Shown one piece after another: positions 56,401-64,000 of a stretch of DNA of 64,000 nucleotides. This DNA is from Phallusia mammillata (Eukaryota > Chordata > Ascidiacea > Phlebobranchia > Ascidiidae): NCBI GenBank assembly GCA_003260075.1, contig QLIY01000099.1, forward strand, positions 124,001-188,000, written 5' to 3'. The notes under the pieces were generated by a model. It did not search any database, was not told the origin of the DNA, and saw nothing but the letters and a program-made list of their open reading frames with translations. Positions within the stretch are counted from its first letter, which is position 1, and every line of letters starts with the position of its first letter. A program made the translations under genes and the position numbers.

Positions 56401-58436
56401 GCTTAGAACAAAAACTGTATTTAAATTATATTAAAATCGTATAAATAAAAATGTGTATGGACCTTGGTCCTATTTAAATTAGTAATGATAAGTTCTTTTA
56501 AATGATCCACAAAAGCTATATTGGTCGAAACTAATTCCACAATTTTAATATGACCAAGTTGGCATATATTTGCCCACCTTAGACTGGGAAATTTAAAATC
56601 CCCGTTCCAGGGAAGGCTTGTTAATTGGTTTCCGCTGAGGTCCAAAATTTCCACTGATCTTAGAGACCGAAACGCATCGGGATGAATAACAGATATACGG
56701 TTGTTTGCCAACCGAAGTTCCCTAAGGCTTCCCAAGTCGTTGAATGCAAACTGCGTAATTTCAGTGATGACATTGTCGTTGAGATCAATCAAAGTGAGAT
56801 TTGGAAGGCCTACAAAACATATTGGGATTTTTATTCCTCACTTAACTTGAAGTTTAGCTAAATAACAGTCTACACTTATAAGTTGCTCTTAAATTTTCGA
56901 ATTGGTAAGCTTTCGTTTTATAGTCAATAGGATGAATTTAGAAGCCGAGCTTATACGATAAACACAAATTTAAAAGTGTTTAGACAATTCGATTGGTTTA
57001 ATCCCAAATAGTGCTCTATTACAGTGGTGGACAACCGCCGGGCCGCGGCACGGTACCGGTCCGCGACGAGTTCGTTACCGGGCCGTACAATTTTTTAGGT
57101 TAAATGGTTCAAATCATTTTGCCCAAGTATCCCGGGGATGATAAAGTAATTTAGGCGTTTTCATTGTTAAATATTTGTAGTTTTTTGAAGGCCGGTCCGC
57201 GATAAAATTTTAGTTTCAAAAATGGTTCGCAGTAGAAAAAAGGTTGCCGACCCCTGCTCTATTACCAATTTGGTGNGGTACCGGTCCGCGACGAGTTCGT
57301 TACCGGGCCGTACAATTTTTTAGGTTAAATGGTTCAAAACATTTTGCCCAAGTATCCCGGGGATGATAAACTAATTTAGACGTTTTTCATTGTTAAATAT
57401 TTGTAGTTTTTTGAAGGCCGGTCCACGATAAAATTTTAGTTTCAAAAATGGTTCGCAGTAGAAAAAAGGTTGCCGACCCCTGCTCTATTACCAATTTGGT
57501 GCTCTATTACCCAGAACACAAAAGTTTAGGCTTTTAGAAATTACGACAATTTCTTTCAAACGAAACAACAATAGTTTGTCAAAAATCAGAAAGAATTTTA
57601 CAAAACCTGCAAATGCATGCTGATGGATAGTTTGAATTTCGTTGTTAGCGAGAGAGATATTGTGAACTGTAGTACAATATTTGAACGCGTTGTTTTCAAC
57701 ATATCTTATTTGGTTTCCGTTCAAGTTTACCTCTTGGAGACGTGGGTACGGAGCCAGATCCTCTGCAAAGTGTAGAATTCCTTGTACTCGATGTTCAACA
57801 GAGTACGCTATGCTTGATATTCGATGTTATACTTGATGTTAAACACCAAAACGAGCAAGAAATATCACTTAGTAGTAGTTATCGTAAATTCAAAGTCAAA
57901 ACATTTGCGTAACCCAATCAACTCAAAAAGAGTGGCAGACGGGATCGTCAGTGTAATCAAATTAATATTTCTGTTTTAAATAAAAGATTACACTGACGCT
58001 TATTGTCTGCCATTCTTTTTGAGTATATTTGGTATAAGATTATTTGATAAGTGAAGACAGATCCGTGGGTCACCACCCTGTTACACAGGCTGATTCTTGT
58101 AGTCTGTTATGACATTACACTTACATTTGCGTAACTTTAAAAAATATCACCCCCCCCCCTTTGATAAGTGAAGACAGATCCGTGGGTCACCACCCTGTTA
58201 CACAGGCGGATTCTTGTAGTCTGTTATGACATTACACTTACATTTGCGTTAATTGATGAAAATATCAACTGATTTTTGACTCACGAGGATATATTCTTTC
58301 GATGCAAGTACCGTTTGCCCATAGAATTTTGCCCGTCTGTGGTGGAGCTGGACTCACTATTTTGTCTGGTATGGGAATTCTAACGATGCTAGTTCCGTTG
58401 CAAAGAATTCTCCAGCTTCTAAAGTTGTAAAAACAC
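53194..58436 (-). CDS. LRR type I membrane protein, copy 3, long tail (signal exon not found)
   Basis: Exons found: 58436-58285 (N-cap, CFYNFRSWRILCNGTS), 57762-57607, 56809-56578 (allele 56154-55923), 55573-55439, 54676-54520 (partial allele 54910-54769), and a terminal exon from 54299. The terminal exon breaks at the C run 53783-53792 and is completed by the other allele to the stop at 53194. Lengths 152, 156, 232 and 135 and phases 1,1,2,2,0 equal those of LRR1 or LRR2. LRRs include LQEVNLNGNQIRYV, LRELRLANNRISVIH, VEILDLSGNQLTSL and LNKLDLRQNNINTI; the LRRCT has NPWSCDC. A Pro/Thr/Glu-rich stalk precedes the transmembrane helix (LLVLIVAFVVASIVVIVVIA), RRKRKNK, and a ~150-residue tail with Ser/Thr, Pro and Tyr sites ending EHSITVV, a class I PDZ-ligand type end. 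The signal-peptide exon should lie above 58437 and may be in a gap. A further allelic end with stop is at 52850. Confidence 0.8.
53586..53994. repeat. allelic duplicate of the LRR3 transmembrane region (C run 53783-53792)
   Basis: 53586-53782 recurs at 53793-53994. Both encode the transmembrane helix and basic stop-transfer. One copy has an extra residue pair before the helix (TEDEFKIS versus TKEEIS). Confidence 0.85.
54533..54996. repeat. allelic duplicate of LRR3 exon 6 (C run 54758-54768)
   Basis: 54533-54757 recurs at 54769-54996. The LRRCT start (NPWSCDC) is in both; coding differences include LLANNQLTYP versus LLGNNQLKYP. Confidence 0.85.
55157..55460. repeat. allelic duplicate at the LRR3 exon 5 donor (C run 55304-55314)
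   Basis: 55157-55303 recurs at 55315-55460 with about 10% differences by eye. The first copy ends within the exon's 3' part. Confidence 0.7.
55562..56902. repeat. ~650-bp allelic duplicate with LRR3 exon 4 (C run 56244-56253)
   Basis: 55562-56243 recurs at 56254-56902. Both hold the full 232-nt exon with intact splice sites (55923-56154 and 56578-56809). The intron parts differ more than the exon parts. Confidence 0.85.
57022..57256. mobile_element. hAT-type MITE, 235 bp, TSD ctctatta
   Basis: Ends CAGTGGTGGACAACCGCCGG and GGTTGCCGACCCCTG. TSD ctctatta is perfect at 57014-57021 and 57257-57264. A second partial copy (57276-57482) starts directly after the ambiguous base at 57275 and shares the same right flank, so it is the other allele. 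It is in an LRR3 intron. Confidence 0.9.
57921..58024. ncRNA. 104-nt near-perfect hairpin, candidate pre-miRNA or foldback element
   Basis: Arms 57921-57958 and 57986-58024 are complementary: 22 pairs from the base (with three G-T wobbles), a small asymmetric internal loop, then 13 perfect pairs, and a 27-nt AT-rich terminal loop. It lies in the LRR3 intron between the exons at 57607-57762 and 58285-58436. No hAT terminus or clear TSD is seen, so a small RNA precursor or a simple foldback are both open. Confidence 0.4.
58045..58267. repeat. allelic duplicate (C run 58150-58159)
   Basis: 58045-58149 recurs at 58160-58267 with one or two substitutions. LRR3 intron. Confidence 0.8.
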
Positions 58437-59097
58437 CTAGAAGGCACAATGGCACTCTGTTAAATTTGCAGGCCTGTTAAGCCGCATTGATATGCATGAT
58501 GTATAAGAGGAATGATAACAAATGCTTGACTCTGGTGATGTCATATTTTGCATGAAACAAATTAGGCTTGCAGACAAAATGTTTTACAATTTTGCATGAA
58601 ATAAATTAGGTTTGGCAAAAATGTTTGATAATTCTGTGCCTTTCGCAGGGTTTAACATTGCGTGAATAGTATTTCAAGTATATTTCTGGTTCACGCTGGC
58701 ATAAACCAAACCTTGTTATTTGACAGTTTGAACTTAAAGGATCAATGGTGCATTTGCAAATGTGGCGAAACTGCAACCGAGGTAATGAAGCAAAACCTTA
58801 ACAAAGCTAGGCAAACTAGTGTTATTATCTTGTGGGATTCATTATGTGAAGCTCTTACGTTGATTTACGACCGGTGCAGCTTCCAGCGTTGCCTAGGCTC
58901 ATCGTGGTCCAAGCCACAGATAGCATGAACATCACGGTCTGTATAGACCGATGTTGTTTTTGACAATATAACATTGCAAATATCTTAATGTCTGTCTAAA
59001 CTTTGATCTGTAACTTACAAGTACAACATCTAAGTTCAAAATCATTCATTGTTGCAAAAAGACAGAACTGTTTAATCAAAAGCTAACAAATATCTTT

Positions 59098-59893
59098 TGA
59101 TGAAATCTACAAAATGTAATACAACCGTTACATGGCCTTTACTGTCAATGCATGGTAAAAACCCTAAGCATTTAACAGGCCACCTGCCATGTCGAAAACT
59201 AGTTAACACCTAATTCTAAGAACTGGTATGGGACTTTTGGGAACCAATGTTTGCTCAAATGGATTTTTCTCGCGACAGTGCATGTGTACACAAACTATAA
59301 GAGCGATTTCTGGCTACAGTGCGTTCTCGATCAATTGCGGCTATCTAATGCAAACACAAAACGGCAAATGCATTGAAGATTACACATATGCTTGGTCCGT
59401 GTTAGTATTAGTAACACTAACTTTAAATAAAATTTGTCACAAAACTTTGGGTTTAAAAGCTTAGATTTTCCGTGGGGAGTTGTAGAGCCATATTAGATGG
59501 ATTGAAACTATCGGCATAATTAACGATGTTAAACGTCCTTTCTGTTTCTTCAAGTTATTTACATTCCCCCCCCCCCGATGAAATCTACAAAATGTAATAC
59601 AACCGTTACATGGCCTTTACTGTCGATGGTAAAAACCCTAAGCATTTAACAGGCCACCTGCCATGTTGAAAACTTGCTACCGCACCTAATTCTAAGAACT
59701 GCTATGGGACTTTTGGGAAGCAATGTTTGCTCGACAAATGGTTTTTTCTCGCGACAGTTCATGTGTACACAAACTAGAGCAGTTTCTGGCTACAGTGCGT
59801 TCTGAATCAATTGCCGCTATCTAACGCAAACACAAAACGGCAAATGCATTGAAGATTGCACACATGGTTGGTCCGTGTTAGTATCAGTAACAT
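59098..59893. repeat. allelic duplicate, no gene (C runs 59566-59576 and 59894-59903)
   Basis: 59098-59400 recurs at 59577-59893 with several substitutions and indels. No coding function seen; the missing LRR3 signal exon could have been expected near here. Confidence 0.75.
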
Positions 59894-59903
59894 CCCCCCC
59901 CCC

Positions 59904-62250
59904 TGCTTGACTATATATTGCAATAAACACTGATAACTGACCAACTCTCACTTGTCACTTGAAAGAACGTAAAAGAAAACGTTATTTAAAGGTCACACTG
60001 TAGCAAAAATGAACAACAAGTATGTGTTGTTAAACCAAAATGCCACTGTCATATAATAATTATATACCCTTGATCTAAAGTTGATGTAAACGAGGTGAAA
60101 CCTCCTGACACGCGAAATAAATTTAGTAAAAGGTGGTTTTGGAAGAATGCGATTGTAGACAGAATCTCTTCAATTGGCTGAACTCATCACAATGCCAACG
60201 TTACCTGATAGAACAATAAATCAGGTACAGTTCCTCTTATGGGACGCATTGTCTTTGAGTCAATATACATTTTACTTTTTCCACGGATAGGTCGTAATCT
60301 ATTTACATTTGCGGTCAAGTTTATAGTTCCACTGTTGGCTAAGTGCTGTATTTCTTATGACTGTGGCCAAAGAACTAACATTGTTTCTCTTTATATTAAC
60401 GTGTTCGTGGGAAGGTTTTAAATATTAACGCAAAACGAATTAGTTCCGGGTAAAACTACCTAATATGGATTTTTTGACAATTTGCAAGAATTAATAGCAC
60501 AAACGTAGCTATGTTAAACGATTCGTAACTGTGAGCAGGTGCCATCGTAACGCTATTTAAAAAAATGTTCTACCAAAGTTGCAATAAATTGACTTAAATC
60601 TAAAAAAATCTACGTTGGCCTTCCAAAGGAATTTTTTGAATCTTTTGATAGCTTTCGTTACGTTTTAGTATTTCTTGAAACTGCATGAGTGATGGCTTTG
60701 TTTTATTTGTACATTTTTTTAAAGATGTCCTTTTTTAGTATTTAAACAAAGATAATAGTATCACAGGTGCTCAGTTGTCCAACGAAATACCAAATAAGGA
60801 ATCTCAAAGGTGAAAGTTTTTGGTTCCTCCGAAATTGTAAAATCGTTTTGTACGAGCTCCTCGCTTTACAAACCGTCCCTGGAAAACCCCTGGTCCTTCA
60901 GTTGACGAAACTGACTTGTTTGTATTTAAATTGACCTGCTAAAACTTCCCGTTGCCGCGGCTAACTTTCGTTTCTGCTTTACTGCATTATTATTATATAT
61001 GACTTTTTCCCACTGCGCCAATGTCATTTTTACTTTAGCCATGGCCTTGTACTGCTGTTTATTTTTACATTACGATTTTTTCCTGCAACCAGATATATTC
61101 GCATGTAATGCTATTGCGATTAGGGCAGCACATTACCGCACCCGTTAAAGCAAAACACAAACCAAACTTTTAGTTACATTTTACTTAACGTATTGACATA
61201 ACTTGATGTACACAACGCCTATGTACAAGATTGAAGGAAGTCACATGTTCGTAACTTACATTTGCAAGTGCTTGAACTAAAAACTGCTATAGGTTCAGAT
61301 AAAAATGGTAGCAAAACAGTACGATTAAACAATTCAATAATTAGTAAAGTGCCTAAAAGACTCATCTGGATAAAGCTAAAGAATTCTGCAGTTAGACAGT
61401 CATTGCAATGTGACTAAATACATTCAACAAATCAATGCTAACATTTGTACAACCAGTCCAAGCCAAAGGGAAATTCTACAACATTTACAGTATTCCTTCC
61501 AATCTGCATAAACTTGAGACGTACTTTTAGTTTCTATAAACCGGAACTTTTGTTTTATTCGCGCCAACGCACAGGCTATTCTAGGCTTTGAAAATTCACC
61601 TTGTGAAAGAGAGGTTCTTTTTCGCTACGCTCGACTGCTCCTTTTAAAGTGGGTTATTTCCCCGCGCGTTTCTCCCCACTGTAAACAAGGGCGCGTTGTG
61701 TGCGTAAATTTGATAGCCCGAGAATGGCGGGAAGGCAAAGAGACGTCAACTACTAAAGTACTTAATTGTTGCCTACTGAAAGTGTATGAATGTAGATTAC
61801 CACCGTTGTAGGCTTATTATGTTGATCGCTTTTGTGTACGGTTGCAGAATGTAATGAGGTGTTTTGCAAATCATGTTATGTTCTTCAAATCACTACCAAA
61901 CGTCGTTAAAGTCTTTAACGTCTTTTAGTGACTTTTAACAAATGTTGTTGGCACAGTTACACGTGCAATGTCCGCTTGTAAATATTTTGCTTAAGCCTTG
62001 AACTGTTACCACTTTTTCAAGAAAAAACTAATCAAATTTACTTTGCCACATTGTAGACTTTGACCCCCGTATTATTAAGGATTATCTCTCATGGACAATT
62101 GGCTTGTGGTGTTGCTGGAATTGAGTGGTCAATGTAATGAAAATATCTATCATTTTAACAAAGAAGTTTGACAACAAAATTCGTTGCTTAATCGCAGTAG
62201 TTTGCCTTCTTCACTTCTACCTATTTCGTCTCGTTGATCAAAGTTTTTAC
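59904..62250. other. intergenic, no gene seen
   Basis: AT-rich, with a GC-richer stretch at about 61600-61760. No ORF, inverted-repeat element or RNA gene that I can support. Confidence 0.4.
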
Positions 62251-62269
62251 GTGGTACATGTCCAAGCTA

Positions 62270-63540
62270 GCCCTGGTTCTTTGAATCCGCAGACCATACA
62301 AAGTCGTTGAATTGTGCAACACCTGGGTATTGTCGCAAACTTTTCAGCGATGGACTGGAAATTCCATTTGTGCAACTACTGTAGTTGCATTGGGACGGTT
62401 TTACAGAAATACGGTTATTATAATAGGCTATATGAACTTGGTCATGTTGCATGGGGTTCGCTTTAATGCATTGGCAAATTGAACACTTTGTAATCAAATA
62501 GGCACACTAACAGATTATCTCTGTGTTTGGTAACTGTAGGCTAGCTAATTGCAATTACTGCATTTGCATAAACACCAATAATTCAACACTTAGTTTTGGA
62601 TATGTTGCATTTGCAAAGATACTTACAAAGCTAGCAGCGTTGCTTTCTTCGAAAACAACCCAAGGTCGAATTTCAACTCAACAAGCCTATGAGGATCCGA
62701 AACGTTATTCTGTTTCCCCCTGTTCAGGACAGTTTCGACAAGGGTTGATTGTATTCTTTTTCGTACTTTGCTATTTTATAGTGCAATGTATGGTCTTCGT
62801 GGTTGGTAACTGTTGGCTATATCCAATTGCAATTAAAATCAACAGAGAAAATTTAACACTCGGCCATAGTTTTGGATATGTTGCATTTGCAAAGTTGTTT
62901 GTAAAGCTGCAGAATTGCTCCTCACGCAACAACCCAAGGTCGAATTGGCAATCAGCACAAAATCTAAGAGGAACCGAAATTTTAATCACTTCCATGTTGC
63001 AACCCTATGCCCTCTTTAACGGGTAACAAATGCAGTGGTTCCAAAGGGCCCATACTACACTTCTCCCTGTTATTTACTTGTTTACCAAAGTCGACGTGCC
63101 CAAGTTGACCGTAGTTCGCGAAACCCAGGCCAAACAAAGTCGTCCATTCGTGCAGCAGCTACGTATTTCCGAAATTTGAACAATCGCATTGGAACACCAT
63201 TTACGAAACTATTGGGGGTGGTATCGTTACGATTGTTGTCTGCAGGAACGTATGCATGCTGCAAAAGGTTCGGTTAAACGCTATTTGAACACTTTAAATA
63301 GGTATAATGGTCTACGTGTTTGGTAACTATAGGCAATTGATTTGTCCAGTTACTGCATTTGCACAAATACAGAAACAATCACTATTAGTTTTGCATATGT
63401 TGCGTTTGCAAAGATACTTACAAAGTTAGCAGCGTTGCTTTCCACGAAAACAACCCAAGGTCGCATTTCAACTCAACACAACAAGTCTATGAGGAACCGA
63501 AACTTTATATTCGCTTCCTCCAAACCTTAGTTTGCAAGCG
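62270..63540. repeat. diverged tandem repeat, ~830-bp period plus an internal copy
   Basis: A module running from TTTGGTAACTGTAGGC through TTGCATTTGCAAAG to AACCCAAGGTCGAATT starts near 62527, 62801 and 63316. A second module (CAAAGTCGT, then a CGCATTGG/TGCATTGGGACG stretch) occurs at 62270-62460 and 63095-63250. Frames through it are not conserved between copies, so it is scored as repeat, not gene. Confidence 0.6.
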
Positions 63541-63544
63541 CAGC

Positions 63545-64000
63545 AAATCCAAAGAACATGTCCAGAATACCTGTTTTACATATTCGTTTGCTCTTGTTTT
63601 GTTTTTCGTGCTTTGTTATTTTATGGAGCATATCGAGTTACCTTTATGGCTTGAAAACATTTTAGGCTTAAAAAAGAGAACCCCACAGGATTTGTCAAGG
63701 ATGTGTTTGCCGCACTGTGCTCCGACCTTACCCTCGACTAATTTTGCACGCTGTGTGAAGTTAAGATATGGGCGCAGCAGTTGCTCTTTATGCTGGCGCC
63801 GTTGAGGTGTTTACCAGCTTGGCTAATCTACACGTAAGCGTACATAATATCCAATGATCGCTTTTGTGCCATTACCTAATGGTTTTTTGTACCAAACCCT
63901 TTTATAATATATCAACTCCGCGCGCCTTCTTATGGTAATGTTTTTGACGAAATACAGGTGCAGTCTACATTTCTTTTGTACACTGTTACTTTCACGTTTT
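63545..64000. other. right edge, no feature seen
   Basis: A 68-codon frame at 63599-63805 has no recognisable motif. Confidence 0.3.

Noticed and set aside
62523..63026. 167-codon plus-strand frame in the right-edge repeat
   Set aside because: The same frame is not kept in the other repeat copies.

Overview
The window is animal nuclear DNA. It is AT-rich, most coding sequence is split into short exons by GT-AG introns of roughly 0.1-1.2 kb, and many short hAT-type transposons lie between exons. Compact genes, very high allelic divergence, a tight two-gene unit with a 20-bp spacer and recognisable chordate-type genes fit a solitary ascidian such as Ciona (a C. savignyi-like, highly heterozygous assembly). 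The species is an inference.

Layout: (1) 986-5339, minus strand: a 75-residue putative mitochondrial membrane protein followed after 20 bp by HIBCH (3-hydroxyisobutyryl-CoA hydrolase), whose last exon(s) lie off the left edge; this looks like an ascidian-type operon. (2) 7585-8441, plus: an intronless multi-pass membrane protein ORF of unknown family with an apparent frameshift. (3) 9569-17569, minus: a 10-exon, about 825-residue band-4.1-type FERM protein. (4) 20726-30175, minus: a complete 14-exon, 617-residue ICA1/ICA69 (islet cell autoantigen 1) orthologue. (5) 32824-58436: three paralogous leucine-rich-repeat (LRR) type I membrane proteins, one on plus (32824-36303) and two on minus (39903-43617 and 53194-58436). 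They share the same exon and phase plan, and all end in valine, as PDZ ligands do. (6) 43.6-52.8 kb and 58.5-64 kb: mainly repeats, duplicated blocks and sequence without a recognised gene.

Assembly state matters for every reader. The window contains 33 runs of C on the plus strand and no comparable runs of G. Most are 10-12 bases long, and in most of these the sequence after the run restarts a block already present before it, with a few percent divergence. Longer runs (20-66) look like sized gaps: one 64-C stretch replaces a 68-bp segment present in the other copy. The simplest reading is that gap characters (N) were turned into C, and that unmerged haplotypes were laid end to end. Consequently several exons appear twice (FERM and LRR3), and the poly-Gly stretch in the FERM protein is probably not real.

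The gene products do not form one pathway: HIBCH works in mitochondrial valine catabolism, ICA1 at Golgi/secretory-granule membranes, the FERM protein under the plasma membrane, and the LRR proteins at the cell surface. Exon joins were made by hand; for each complete gene the summed exon length is a multiple of three and phases agree at every junction.
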